DNA from: Novosphingobium sp. 32-60-15
GTDB lineage: Bacteria; Pseudomonadota; Alphaproteobacteria; Sphingomonadales; Sphingomonadaceae
Assembly: GCF_002280675.1 (NCBI RefSeq)
Contig: NZ_NCEN01000031.1
Coordinates: forward strand, 9,119-57,152
Direction: 5' to 3'
Length of the DNA: 48,034 bases
Shown here: positions 26,817-36,243 of the stretch, in pieces
Position numbering within the stretch: position 1 is the first letter of the stretch
Layout of the letters: the number at the start of each line of letters is the position of its first letter
The notes under the pieces: model-generated
Told to the model about the DNA's origin: nothing
The model's input: the letters and a program-made list of their open reading frames with translations, nothing else
The model's database searches: none
Position numbers and translations under genes: made by a program

Positions 26817-28138
26817 GTGACCGTCCAGTTTTCTTCGATTGCCGCCGCTACGCCCAAGAGCCTCGATCCGCTGGTTTCATCGACCACGCGCGTCACCGTG
26901 CTCGGCCTTGGCTACGTCGGCCTGCCATTGGCGGTGGCGCTGGCCAAAAAGTTCTACGTCACCGGCTTTGACGTTGATACCAAGCGCATCGGTGAATTGT
27001 CCGAAGGGCATGACCGCACGCGCGAAATCGACGCAGACCGGCTCGCCAAATCCAGCCTTGGCCTGACGTGCGATGCCGCCGTATGCCCGCCCAGCGATTT
27101 CTATATCGTCACCGTGCCCACCCCCATCGATGCCGATAACAACCCCGATCTGCGCATCGTCGAATCGGCATCGCGCACGGTGGGTTCGATGTTGCCTGAT
27201 GCCGTGGCCGAAGCAAACCCGTGGTCGTGTTTGAAAGCACAGTCTATCCCGGCGTCACCGAAGACATCTGCGGCCCCATTCTCGAACAAGTTTCAGGCCT
27301 CAAATGCGGCGAAGATTTCTTCCTGGGTTACAGCCCCGAACGCATCAATCCCGGCGACCGCGAACACACGATCGATCGCATCACCAAAGTCGTCTCCGGC
27401 CAGACGCCCGAAGTGCTTGATCGCGTTGCCGATCTATATGGCGCCATCACCACCGGCGGGGTTTTCCGCGCCAGTTCCATCAAGGCTGCCGAAGCTGCCA
27501 AAGTCATCGAAAACGCCCAGCGCGATATCAACATCGCCTTCATGAACGAAATAACGCAGATTTTCTCGAAGATGGACCTTTCTGTGTGGGACGTGCTGGC
27601 CGCGTCCAACACCAAATGGAACTTCCTGCCTTTCACTCCCGGCCTTGTCGGCGGGCACTGCATCGGGGTTGATCCCTATTACCTGTCGGCCCGTGCCGAA
27701 GCGCTGGGCCATGATCCGCAAGTCATCCTTGCCGGGCGCGGCGTCAACGATGGCATGGCGCAATGGGTGGCAGGCCAGCTCCACGCCAAACGCGGCCACA
27801 AACCCGGCTCGGTCCTTGTCCTTGGCCTGACGTTCAAGGAAAACGTGCCCGATCTGCGCAATTCCAAAGTCGCCGATGTGATTGCGGGACTGCAAACGCT
27901 GGGCCACACGGTCACTGTCCACGATCCCCACGCCGATGCTGCCGAAGCGCACCACGAATACGGGTTAACCTTGTCGGACGATGCATTCGAACAGACCTAT
28001 GATCTCGTTTTCCTGGCCGTGCCGCATCAATATTACCTTGCTGCAGGCGCAGACCGGATTGCCGCGCTGGTTGCAGACGGCGGTACACTGGCGGATCTGA
28101 AAGGCGTACTCGGGCATCAGGCTGACTGGAAACTTTAA
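26817..28138 (+). pseudogene. UDP-N-acetyl-hexosamine 6-dehydrogenase (TviB/WbpO-like), frameshifted
   Basis: A nucleotide-sugar dehydrogenase split by a single-base frameshift near 27211-27216. From the GTG start it reads TRVTVLGLGYVGLPLAVALAKK, VTVPTPIDADNNPDL and SRTVGSMLPDAVAEA, then goes out of frame. The following frame continues with PVVVFESTVYPGVTE, LGYSPERINPGD, KVIENAQRDINIAFMNE, catalytic Cys in GLVGGHCIGVDPYYLS, and GLTFKENVPDLRNSKV. One inserted base before AAACCC restores EGKPVVVFEST. The next gene downstream suggests a UDP-hexuronic acid for capsule or exopolysaccharide. It could be a true mutation or a sequencing error, since the rest shows no decay. Confidence 0.87.
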
Positions 28139-28183
28139 CGTAACCCGCTTAAAGCCCTCCCGGCACAACATATTGGAATCACT

Positions 28184-29182
28184 ATGCGCGTCCTCGTCAC
28201 CGGAGCCGCCGGCTTCATCGGTTACTCCCTGATTACCCGCCTGCTCGCCCGTGGCGATGAAGTCATCGGCGTCGATGTGATGAACGCCTATTATGACCCT
28301 GCGCTAAAAGAGGCGCGGCTTGCCCGTCTGGTTGAACAGGGCAAGGGCCAGTTCACATTCCTGCACACCGATTTTGCCGATTACGCAGGCCTCACCGCCG
28401 CGCTTGAAGGCAAGAAGTTTGAACGCATCGTCCATCTGGGCGCACAAGCCGGCGTGCGCTATTCCATCGAAAACCCCCACGCCTATGTGCAGTCCAACCT
28501 TGTCGGGCACCTCAACCTGCTCGAAGTTGCGCGCCATCGCGGGGCCGAACACATGGTCTATGCCTCGTCTTCGTCGGTCTATGGCGGCAACACCAAACTG
28601 CCGTTCTCTGTCGAAGATCGCGTCGATCACCCGATGTCGCTCTATGCCGCCACCAAAAAGGCGGACGAATTGATGAGCGAAACTTACGCCCATCTCTATC
28701 GCCTGCCGCAAACCGGCCTGCGTTTCTTCACCGTCTATGGCCCGTGGGGCCGTCCTGACATGATGATGTGGCTGTTCACCAAGGCCATTCTGGCGGGCGA
28801 GCCGATCCAGGTGTTCAATCACGGCGATATGTACCGCGATTTCACCTACATCGATGACATCATCGCAGGCGTTATCGCGTGCCTCGACAATCCCCCGCCA
28901 GACGATGGCGCGGTAAAGGCCGGCGGCAGCCTCAAACCGCACCGCCTGTACAACATCGGCAATCACAAATCCGAACCGTTGATGAAAGTCATCGGCATTC
29001 TGGAAACCGAACTTGGCCGCAAGGCCGAAATGAACCTTCTGCCCATGCAACCGGGCGATGTGCGCCAATCCTTTGCCGATATCGACGCCATTTCAGGCGA
29101 TCTGGGCTATCAACCCACCACCAGCATCGAAGTCGGCGTCCCCAACTTCATCCGCTGGTACAAAGAGTTCCACGGGCTGTAA
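28184..29182 (+). CDS. NAD-dependent epimerase, UDP-glucuronate 4-epimerase type
   Basis: 332-residue SDR-family sugar-nucleotide epimerase: VLVTGAAGFIGYSLITRLLARG (N-terminal Rossmann, read in parts), HLGAQAGVRYSIENPHAYVQ, YASSSSVYGG, catalytic SLYAATKKADELM (Y-x3-K), RFFTVYGPWGRPDMM and GDMYRDFTYIDDI. The pattern fits UDP-GlcA/UDP-GalA 4-epimerases (LpsL/CapI-like). It lies 45 bases after the UDP-sugar dehydrogenase and probably acts on its product. Intact. Confidence 0.9.
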   Translation: MRVLVTGAAGFIGYSLITRLLARGDEVIGVDVMNAYYDPALKEARLARLVEQGKGQFTFLHTDFADYAGLTAALEGKKFERIVHLGAQAGVRYSIENPHAYVQSNLVGHLNLLEVARHRGAEHMVYASSSSVYGGNTKLPFSVEDRVDHPMSLYAATKKADELMSETYAHLYRLPQTGLRFFTVYGPWGRPDMMMWLFTKAILAGEPIQVFNHGDMYRDFTYIDDIIAGVIACLDNPPPDDGAVKAGGSLKPHRLYNIGNHKSEPLMKVIGILETELGRKAEMNLLPMQPGDVRQSFADIDAISGDLGYQPTTSIEVGVPNFIRWYKEFHGL

Positions 29183-29597
29183 CCACCAAGTTCCTCCCCG
29201 AGCTCGCTCGGGGAGGGGGACCATCCGCAGGATGGTGGAGGGGTGGGGTACATAGTTACCACCCCGCTGTAACCGGTGTAATGGAACTGAAGCGCAATAT
29301 ATCATCGTCATCCCGGGCTTGACCCGGGATCGGGCTGATTCTTTTGCCAAGTCGCAAAAGCAGCGGGACCCCGGGTCAAGCCCGGGGCGACGGAAAAATG
29401 TGGCGAACTGCAGTTCCAGGTGACTGGAACCAGATGACGTTTATCTGATTCAAATGCCCGTTTGTGTCGAGCAAAGTCCAGCACGTCTTTCGCAAGTGAT
29501 CGGACAAAGGAAGCACCTTCTTCTTCCCCCCTCCCGCTTGCGGGAGGGGCCGGCGGAGGGCCTGTTATCCAGAGGCAGGCCTGTTATTCAGCCCCTC
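29183..29597. repeat. Intergenic cluster of palindromic repeats
   Basis: 415 bases without a gene, rich in short inverted repeats of at least three kinds. At 29195-29256 is a CTCCCCGAGC/GCTCGGGGAG hairpin followed by GGTGGAGGGGTGGGG. At 29306-29393 an element has arms of the CCCGGGCTTGACCCGGG / CCCCGGGTCAAGCCCGG type. At 29526-29562 is CCCCTCCCGCTTGCGGGAGGGG with GGCGGAGGGCC. A GGCCTGTTAT-T/C-CAG pair follows at 29560-29590. Similar elements occur near 42.5 kb and inside ileS. Confidence 0.75.
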
Positions 29598-30371
29598 TCA
29601 TCCCGAGCCTGTCGAAGGATGATCCCCAAACGCCGCCAGAAACCCATCCCCTGCCACAACCAGCCGCGCCGGACATTCCAGTTCGGCCAGGATCGCGCGC
29701 GTCGTCTCGCGGTTGGTCACGATGCTCCACGGCAAAGCCTCTACCACACAACCCCGCTCCACCGCATCCAGCGCCGCAACCAGAGCATCGGGCGCAATTT
29801 CCCGCACCGCCAACCCTTCACCTGCCATCGCCATTTCGGCCCAGCCGATCGCGCGGACCAGCCGCTCCTTCACCGCCACATCGGCAATCATCGCCGCGCG
29901 GTGCGCCTCGACAATTGCCGCAGCCCCGGCATCGGCGGGCACGCCATCGCGTTCCAGCACCGGCAAGCCTGCGTCCCACGCCTCGGGCGGGCACAACCTG
30001 CGCGCTGGCTCCATCGCTTCAAACGGGCGGCTTTCCAGCGGATAAATCCCGCAAATCCTTGGCCGCGCCTCATAATTGCCGCAGCGCATATCAGGCAACA
30101 GGTGCGGACAGGCACCATCATGCCGCGCCACCAGCCGCAGGTTCACGCGGAACGGCACATCGCCAACGGTAACCGGAAAGCTTGTCGCCAATCGCCACTG
30201 CGCCACAGCATCGTCAGGATGGATTTCTGCGTCCGGCCAGGGCCACCCTTCGGCCAGCAAATCCACCTGATGCCCGCGCGCAGCCCACACCCGCGCTTCT
30301 GCTACAGACAGCGTCAGCCGCAAATTGTGGCAACACCGTCCGCACTGCGTACAGTCAAATGCAATCTCCAT
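29598..30371 (-). CDS. YkgJ-family cysteine-cluster protein
   Basis: 257 residues. N-terminal FDCTQCGRCCHNLRL and a second cluster ACPHLLPDMRCGNYEARPRICGIYP form the CxxCxxCC/CP...C pattern of the YkgJ zinc- or iron-cluster family. The rest is not recognised. I chose ATG 30371 so that the protein starts just before the first cluster. The last residues (HPSTGSG) are encoded by a chromosomal repeat of the type CATCCTTCGACAGGCTCGGG, so the native end may have been overwritten. Confidence 0.85.
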   Translation of the reverse strand: MEIAFDCTQCGRCCHNLRLTLSVAEARVWAARGHQVDLLAEGWPWPDAEIHPDDAVAQWRLATSFPVTVGDVPFRVNLRLVARHDGACPHLLPDMRCGNYEARPRICGIYPLESRPFEAMEPARRLCPPEAWDAGLPVLERDGVPADAGAAAIVEAHRAAMIADVAVKERLVRAIGWAEMAMAGEGLAVREIAPDALVAALDAVERGCVVEALPWSIVTNRETTRAILAELECPARLVVAGDGFLAAFGDHPSTGSG

Positions 30372-30449
30372 TGTCCCAGCTTTAAGCCGAGGGAAGGGAA
30401 GCATGACAGCCCAACCACTCCGGTTTCGGACTATTTCGCCCGCTTTCCG

Positions 30450-31079
30450 TCACGCCGGAAACAAAAGCCGCGCATCCCCGTCCTGCCAAGGCGCAAACTT
30501 GCCCATCACCGCGCCAAACAGCGCCGATTCCACGTGCCCCGCCAGCCAGCGTTGCACATTGGGCAGTTCCAGCCTCGCAAACCAATCGGCGTCCACGCTG
30601 GCAAACTGGCGCACGAACGGCATCACCGCCATATCCGCCAGCCCGCGCTGCGCCCCGCAAAGCTGGCCCTGCGCAGCCAGCCGCGCCTCCAGATCGCGCA
30701 AGAAGGCCAGCCCGCTCTCGCGGTGAGCCAAGGCATCACTGCCATGGCGTTCGGGATATTTGTAGCGGTCAAGGTCATGCTTGAATGCGCCGTCATTGCG
30801 CGCCACCAGCGCCGGATCATTGCGGTGCAGCCAGCCTTCGGGATCGTTTTGCGCCAATGCCCAGTGCATTACCTCAAGGCTCTGCTCGATCACCGTTCCG
30901 TCTGCCAGCACCAGCACCGGCACGGTCCCTTTGGGCGAAGCCTCAAGCATGGCGGCGGGCTTGGCCGCCAGCTTCACCTCACGCAATTCGCACACCGTTC
31001 CGCTTGCCGCCAGCGCCAGCCGCGCCCGCATGGCATAAGGGCAGCGGCGGAAGCTGTAGAGGACGGGCAGGGCGGTCAA
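30450..31079 (-). CDS. Glutathione S-transferase family protein
   Basis: 209 residues with a thioredoxin-fold N-domain (VLYSFRRCPYAMRARLAL, with a Cys-Pro-Tyr motif, then SPKGTVPVLVLADGTVIEQSLEVM for glutathione contact, read in parts) and a helical C-domain. The start appears to be TTG at 31079, overlapping the stop of the upstream PgeF gene (TTGA). Its substrate is unknown. It belongs to a minus-strand group with pepN and pgeF. Confidence 0.88.
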   Translation of the reverse strand: MTALPVLYSFRRCPYAMRARLALAASGTVCELREVKLAAKPAAMLEASPKGTVPVLVLADGTVIEQSLEVMHWALAQNDPEGWLHRNDPALVARNDGAFKHDLDRYKYPERHGSDALAHRESGLAFLRDLEARLAAQGQLCGAQRGLADMAVMPFVRQFASVDADWFARLELPNVQRWLAGHVESALFGAVMGKFAPWQDGDARLLFPA

Positions 31080-31840
31080 ACCGCGCCAAGCCCGATCAGC
31101 GAGATCTGCCGCCCGTAGCCTGTCTCATGGCGGTGCGTGGCACGGCGGAACGAATAGAACCGCGCTTCTTGCGCATAAGTGTCCTCGCCCAGCATCCCCA
31201 CTTTGCTTACCCCCGCATCGCGCAGCCGCGATGCGACATAGCCTTCCAGATCAAACCACGCGTGGCCCTCGCGCCCTGCCCGGAAAAAGCGCTCGTTCTC
31301 AGCGGCCTGCTCCAGAAACCGCGCCTCGAACCCCGCATCCACCTCATAGCTTTTCTGCGAAATGCACGGCCCCACCACGGCGGCAATGTTGGCGCGGGTC
31401 GCCCCCAACGCCTCCATCGCCTCCAGCGTCGCCTCGCAAACCCCAGTAAACGCGCCCTTCCACCCCGCATGGGCAGCACCGACAATGCCCGCCGTCGCAT
31501 CAACGAAAAGCACCGGCGCGCAATCGGCGGTCAATACGCCCAGCACAATGCCGGGACGGTCAGTCACCAGCGCATCAGCCTTCGGACGATCCGCATCGGC
31601 CCAGGCTTCCGTCACCGTCACCACATCGGCTGAATGGATCTGGTAGCACGTCTGCAACGTGCCACCGGCCAGCACCGCATCCACCGCCAAGGCACGGTTT
31701 TGCGCCGTCAGCGCCGGGTCATCCTCGCTATAGCTGACGTTCAGCCCCGCCAGTTCACCCGTGCTTACCCCGCCACGACGGCCCAGAAAGCCGTGCGCTG
31801 CGCCTGCCAGCAACGGATGGGTCAGCGCCTCGACGCTCAC
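31076..31840 (-). CDS. pgeF: Peptidoglycan editing factor PgeF (YfiH/laccase-domain)
   Basis: 254 residues with family motifs HGFLGRRGGVS, CYQIHSADVV, VLTADCAPVLFVD, AHAGWKGAF and VVGPCISQKSYEV, including the zinc-binding His and Cys residues. These purine-nucleoside or muropeptide-editing enzymes were long annotated as multicopper oxidases. GTG start at 31840 overlaps the pepN stop (GTGA), so it is translationally coupled to pepN. Confidence 0.92.
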   Translation of the reverse strand: MSVEALTHPLLAGAAHGFLGRRGGVSTGELAGLNVSYSEDDPALTAQNRALAVDAVLAGGTLQTCYQIHSADVVTVTEAWADADRPKADALVTDRPGIVLGVLTADCAPVLFVDATAGIVGAAHAGWKGAFTGVCEATLEAMEALGATRANIAAVVGPCISQKSYEVDAGFEARFLEQAAENERFFRAGREGHAWFDLEGYVASRLRDAGVSKVGMLGEDTYAQEARFYSFRRATHRHETGYGRQISLIGLGAV

Positions 31841-34452
31841 CCTTCCAGGCTCTTCGTCACCTGTTCACGCACATCGCGTGACAAGTTTGGTGCAGCCGCA
31901 ATCCGCTCAAGCTCGGCGCGCATCAAAGCGGCGCGGCCCTCGTCCACCTTTTTCCAGCGGCCCAGCGGCGGCACGAACCGCGCTGCCACGTTGCCGTTGA
32001 TCGGATCAAGCGCAAGGATCAGGTCGGCGATCAGGCGATAGCCTTCGCCGCCTGACTTGTGGAAGGCCTGCGCATTCACTGCATAGGCCATCCACAGCGC
32101 GCGCACGCGGTTGGGGTTGGTCAGGGTGAAATCACGGTGTTGTGCCAATGCCTTGACGTGTTCGGTCGCATCGGGGTTCAACGATCCGGCCTGAAGCGAA
32201 AACCACTTGTCGATTACCAGCATGTTGCCATCGAACCGCGCATGGAAATCGGCCAGCGCCGCTTCGCGCTGCGCACAATCAAGGCTGCACAGCACCATCA
32301 GCGCCGATTGGCGGTCGGTCATGTTGGTGGCGGCATCATATTGCGCCTTGGCCCGCCGCGCTGCCTCTGCCGGATTTGCCGCCGCAAGGTACACCAGCGC
32401 CTGCGTCTTCAGCTTGCGCGCACCCCGCGCCGCAGCCTCAAGACTATAGGGCACCGCGCTGCACCGGTCATGCAGGGCCAGCCACTTGTCCTGCAACGTC
32501 TCGCCCAGCCAGCGCTTCAATCCCTCACGCTCGGCAAAGATGCGCGTCGGATCGGCGCGGTCCAGCTGTTCGGCCAGATAAGCCTCGCCCGGCAGGATCA
32601 GCAATTCCCCGCGCATCAGATCATCCAGCGCCGCATCATCAAGAATCGCGCCCATCGCATTGCCAATCGCCGCGCGTCCGGCAGCACGTTCGGCATCGGG
32701 CAGATTGCCCGCAACGGCCGCCACCAGATGCCGCACGATCAATTGCTGCATCGCTTCATAACGCGCGAACGGATCATCATCATGCGCGGCCAGAAACACC
32801 AGATCATCCACGCTGACCGGCGCGGTCACTTCCACCGGAGCCGAAAAACCACGGTTGATCGAAAGCACCGGCGGCGCAGTAAAGCCCTCGAACGTGAAAG
32901 TCTCCTCCGGCCCGGTCAGCACCAGCAAATGCTCGCCGTCATGCTTGCCCGTGGCGCGATCGAACAGAGCGGTGCGCAACGGGATCACCATCGGCTGCTT
33001 GACTGGCAGCCCTGGGGTGGGATTCAGCGTTTGCGACAGCGTGAGGGTGACCTTACCCCCCTCATACCCCATGCTGACCCCCACTTTCGGGGTGCCTGCC
33101 TGTTCGTACCAGCGGCGGAACTGCGTCAGGTCAATTTCTGCTCCATCTTCAATGGCTTTGACAAAATCTTCGCACGTCGCCGCCTCGCCATCGTGGCGGT
33201 CGAAGTACAGCGTCGTGCCCTTCAGAAACCGCTCCATGCCGGTCAGCACGGTCATCATGCGGATCACTTCTGCGCCCTTGTTATAGACCGTGGCGGTATA
33301 GAAGTTGCTGATTTCCTGATAGGAATCCGGCCGGATCGGATGCGCCAGCGGCCCTGAATCTTCCGGAAACTGCGCCGCGCGCAAAATCCGCACGTCTTCG
33401 ATCCGCTTTACCGGCGCAGACCCGCGATCAGCGCTAAACTGTTGATCTCTAAGGACAGTAAAGCCCTCTTTCAGGCTCAACTGGAACCAGTCGCGGCAGG
33501 TGACGCGGTTGCCCGACCAGTTGTGGAAATATTCATGCGCCACCACGCCCTCAACCGCGTCATAATCGCCATCGGTCGCGGTTTCAGGGTCGGCCAGAAT
33601 ATAGCGCGTATTGAAGACGTTAAGCCCTTTGTTCTCCATCGCGCCGGCGTTGAAATCGCTCACCGCCACGATGTTGAAATCATCCAGATCGTATTCGCGG
33701 CCATAGACGTCCTCGTCCCACTTCATCGAAGCGATCAGCGAATGCATGGCGTGGGTCGTGCGGCTTTCATCGCCCGCACGGACATAGATCGCAAGGTTCA
33801 CCTTACGCCCTGAAATCGTTGTGAATTCATCGCGATGGGCGACCAGATCCCCTGCCACCAGCGCGAACAGATACGAAGGCTTGGGCCACGGGTCGTTCCA
33901 TTGCGCCCAATGCGTACCGTCGTCATTATCGCCCGCAGCCACGGGGTTGCCATTGGACAAAAGCACCGGAAACGCGGCCTTTTCCCCGCTCATCCGCACT
34001 GAATAGACCGAAAGCACATCAGGCCGGTCAGGGAAAAATGTGATGCGGCGGAAACCCTCGGCCTCGCACTGGGTACACAACAAGCCGTTTGATGCATAAA
34101 GCCCTGAAAGCTGGGTGTTTGCCACAGGATCGATCACGGTTTCGATGGCCACATCATGGGCGTCGCCGGAAAGGTCGATCACCAGATCGTCGCCGTCCAT
34201 TTTCCACGCATTGTGCGCCACGCCGTCTACAGAAACCGCTTTGGCTTCAAGCCCTTCGCCATTCAGCCGCAATTGCGCCGACCCTGCGCCAGCAGGGTTC
34301 TTGCGCACCTTCAGCATGGAAGTGACGCGTGTGGCGTTCAGCGAAAGCACAAAGTCCAGAGCGATTTCTGGCACCAGCCATTCGGGCGGGCGATAATCCG
34401 CGCGGTGAATGACGGGCGGCGGGGCGAATGGAGCGCTGGACAGATCGTTCAT
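31837..34452 (-). CDS. pepN: Aminopeptidase N (M1 family)
   Basis: 871-residue cytoplasmic zinc aminopeptidase. Visible are the substrate-anchoring GAMENKGLNVFN, zinc motif VAHEYFHNWSGNRVT (HExxH plus downstream Glu in LSLKEGFTV), and long C-terminal helical domains (YEAMQQLIVRHL, RVRALWMAYAVNAQAFH). Length matches the proteobacterial PepN family. It begins the minus-strand operon pepN-pgeF-GST. Confidence 0.96.
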   Translation of the reverse strand: MNDLSSAPFAPPPVIHRADYRPPEWLVPEIALDFVLSLNATRVTSMLKVRKNPAGAGSAQLRLNGEGLEAKAVSVDGVAHNAWKMDGDDLVIDLSGDAHDVAIETVIDPVANTQLSGLYASNGLLCTQCEAEGFRRITFFPDRPDVLSVYSVRMSGEKAAFPVLLSNGNPVAAGDNDDGTHWAQWNDPWPKPSYLFALVAGDLVAHRDEFTTISGRKVNLAIYVRAGDESRTTHAMHSLIASMKWDEDVYGREYDLDDFNIVAVSDFNAGAMENKGLNVFNTRYILADPETATDGDYDAVEGVVAHEYFHNWSGNRVTCRDWFQLSLKEGFTVLRDQQFSADRGSAPVKRIEDVRILRAAQFPEDSGPLAHPIRPDSYQEISNFYTATVYNKGAEVIRMMTVLTGMERFLKGTTLYFDRHDGEAATCEDFVKAIEDGAEIDLTQFRRWYEQAGTPKVGVSMGYEGGKVTLTLSQTLNPTPGLPVKQPMVIPLRTALFDRATGKHDGEHLLVLTGPEETFTFEGFTAPPVLSINRGFSAPVEVTAPVSVDDLVFLAAHDDDPFARYEAMQQLIVRHLVAAVAGNLPDAERAAGRAAIGNAMGAILDDAALDDLMRGELLILPGEAYLAEQLDRADPTRIFAEREGLKRWLGETLQDKWLALHDRCSAVPYSLEAAARGARKLKTQALVYLAAANPAEAARRAKAQYDAATNMTDRQSALMVLCSLDCAQREAALADFHARFDGNMLVIDKWFSLQAGSLNPDATEHVKALAQHRDFTLTNPNRVRALWMAYAVNAQAFHKSGGEGYRLIADLILALDPINGNVAARFVPPLGRWKKVDEGRAALMRAELERIAAAPNLSRDVREQVTKSLEG

Positions 34453-34507
34453 GCCTGCAACTTAAGAAGCGATGGCCCCAGCGGCAATCACCGTTATAGT
34501 CCTTTGC

Positions 34508-35356
34508 ATGAATAGCATGCTGATTTTCGGAATGGGCTACACCGCGCAAGTGCTGGCAGGGCGTTTGCGCAATGCCGGTTGGCACGTCTCGGGCACCGGA
34601 AGCGCGGGCGACATTGCCTTTGCCGATGGCGCTGCGGTGCACGCGGCCTTGGCCACCGCAACCCATGTCCTGTCATCGGTTCCGCCAGCGCGCGAAGGCG
34701 GCGATCCGGTGCTGGACACCTATGGCACAGATATTGCGGCAAGCGGCGCAAAGTGGATTGGCTACCTTTCCTCCACCGGCGTCTATGGCGATGCAGGCGG
34801 GGCCTGGGTTGATGAAAGCGCACCGGTAGGCCGCGGACGTCGCACGGCGCGGGCCGATGCCGATCTGGCGTGGCAGGCGCTGGATGTGCGGGTTCGCGTG
34901 TTCCGGCTGCCGGGAATCTACGGTCCGGGTCGCAGCGCGCTTGACCGCGTTGGTGAAGGCCGCGCGCACCGCATTGCCATTCCCGATCAGGTGTTCAGCC
35001 GGGTGCATGTGGACGATATCGCCAGCGGCGTGATCGCTTCGTTTGCAGGGCCGGCGGGCGCCTACAACCTCGCCGATGATCTGCCGTGCAGCCAGAACAC
35101 TGTGATCGAAGAAGCCGCGCGTATGCTCGGCGTTGCGCCCCCGCCCATGCAATCGCTGGAAGAGGCCAACTTGTCGCCAATGGCACTGGCTTTTTACGCC
35201 GAAAACCGTCGCGTCGCCAATGGCAAGGCCAAGCGCGTCCTGAACTGGAAACCGGCGTTTGCAACTTACCGCGAAGGTTTGCGCGCGTTGAGCGCAACGA
35301 CAAGACCGATCATCACCAAGGCCGATCCCGATGCTGCCAGAACAGACCAGCGATAG
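34508..35356 (+). CDS. SDR-family NAD(P)-dependent epimerase/reductase
   Basis: 282 residues with an atypical short-chain dehydrogenase fold (SMLIFGMGYTAQVLAGRL, YLSSTGVYGD, VFRLPGIYGPGRSALDRV, FSRVHVDDIASGVIASF), close to YeeZ-like proteins of unknown substrate. The natural end for the family would be near RALSATTR; about 20 more residues are read in the antisense of the convergent DMT gene before a stop, giving a 91-base overlap. ATG 34508 or 34517 is the likely start, diverging from pepN. Confidence 0.85.
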   Translation: MNSMLIFGMGYTAQVLAGRLRNAGWHVSGTGSAGDIAFADGAAVHAALATATHVLSSVPPAREGGDPVLDTYGTDIAASGAKWIGYLSSTGVYGDAGGAWVDESAPVGRGRRTARADADLAWQALDVRVRVFRLPGIYGPGRSALDRVGEGRAHRIAIPDQVFSRVHVDDIASGVIASFAGPAGAYNLADDLPCSQNTVIEEAARMLGVAPPPMQSLEEANLSPMALAFYAENRRVANGKAKRVLNWKPAFATYREGLRALSATTRPIITKADPDAARTDQR

Positions 35357-36243
35357 CCTTCGAACACGGTGGACAGGATCATGGCGATCACCGGCACCAG
35401 CACGCCGTTATAGGCCCCACGCCCTGCGCCAAGCCTTTGCAAAAGCCGGAAATACAGCGGAAACGTAACGACCGATCCGATCAGGCCAAGATAAATCACG
35501 CCGAATATATACCCGGGCCGCGTATCGAATTGGGGCGGCCCTTCGACGCCAAGCGCAAATGCGCCATCCATCAGCGCGCCCAGCAGCATGCCCCACGCGA
35601 GCAGCGGGATCATCGGCTGTTTGCGCGCGGCACTGCTAGCCTGCAATACGTTGGCGGTGGATGCGCTCAACAGGGCTGCCCCTGTCAACGCAATGCCCAC
35701 CAGCACTTTGCCTTCGGGCGGGGCCATGCGGTATTCATGCAGCAGCAGCAGCGCAATGCCCGCCCCCGCCACAGCCGATCCGGCCAGAAACCGGCGGGTG
35801 ACGGGCTGTTTCAACCACAGCCAGCCCAGCAGCGCATTGGGCACCAGCAGCAGCGCAAACAGCACCGCAACAATGCCTGACGTCAGATGCTGTTCGGCGC
35901 GATAGACGAACTGGAAGTTCATCACGAACTGGGTCAGCCCCAGCAGCGCCGCAATGCGCAGGCCGGTGGCATCAATGCGCAAAGACTCGCGCCGGACCAG
36001 CGCCAAAGTCGCCATGCCGATGGCCGCAACCGTGAACCGCCAGGTGACCGACCAACTGGGCGGAACGCTGCCGATCTGGTCCTTGATCACCAGCCAGGTT
36101 GATCCCCAGATCAGCGCTACGATGAAAAACGGCCCCGCCACGCTCCATTGCCAGAAGCGCGCCTGTCCCGGTAATTCAGGCCCCGGTAATTCAGGCACCG
36201 GTAATTCAGGCACCGGCAATTCCTGATCTGTTTGATGGCTCAT
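35266..36243 (-). CDS. DMT-superfamily (EamA) transporter
   Basis: 325 residues with about ten transmembrane helices and two EamA repeats (ALIWGSTWLVIKDQIG; PYGYIF-like YIFGVIYLGLIGSVVTF; VPVIAMILSTVFEGYRW). Probably an exporter of amino acids or small metabolites. Its start overlaps the stop of the upstream threonine aldolase gene (ATGA). The N-terminus before helix 1 consists of a five-residue repeat (ELPVP / ELPGP) encoded by a 15-bp tandem repeat. Confidence 0.9.
   Translation of the reverse strand: MSHQTDQELPVPELPVPELPGPELPGQARFWQWSVAGPFFIVALIWGSTWLVIKDQIGSVPPSWSVTWRFTVAAIGMATLALVRRESLRIDATGLRIAALLGLTQFVMNFQFVYRAEQHLTSGIVAVLFALLLVPNALLGWLWLKQPVTRRFLAGSAVAGAGIALLLLHEYRMAPPEGKVLVGIALTGAALLSASTANVLQASSAARKQPMIPLLAWGMLLGALMDGAFALGVEGPPQFDTRPGYIFGVIYLGLIGSVVTFPLYFRLLQRLGAGRGAYNGVLVPVIAMILSTVFEGYRWSVLAASGSALVMIGLVVALNARKPSR
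36168..36227. repeat. 15-bp tandem repeat in the DMT transporter N-terminus
   Basis: Units CCGGTAATTCAGGCC/A at 36168-36182, 36183-36197 and 36198-36212, followed by a diverged fourth unit at 36213-36227. Because the unit is five codons, copy-number change would lengthen or shorten the cytoplasmic N-terminus without a frameshift. Confidence 0.85.

Noticed and set aside
29454..31118. Long plus-strand open frame (554 codons) across the YkgJ and GST genes
   Set aside because: It is Arg/His/Pro-rich nonsense antisense to two genes with clear family motifs, an effect of high GC.
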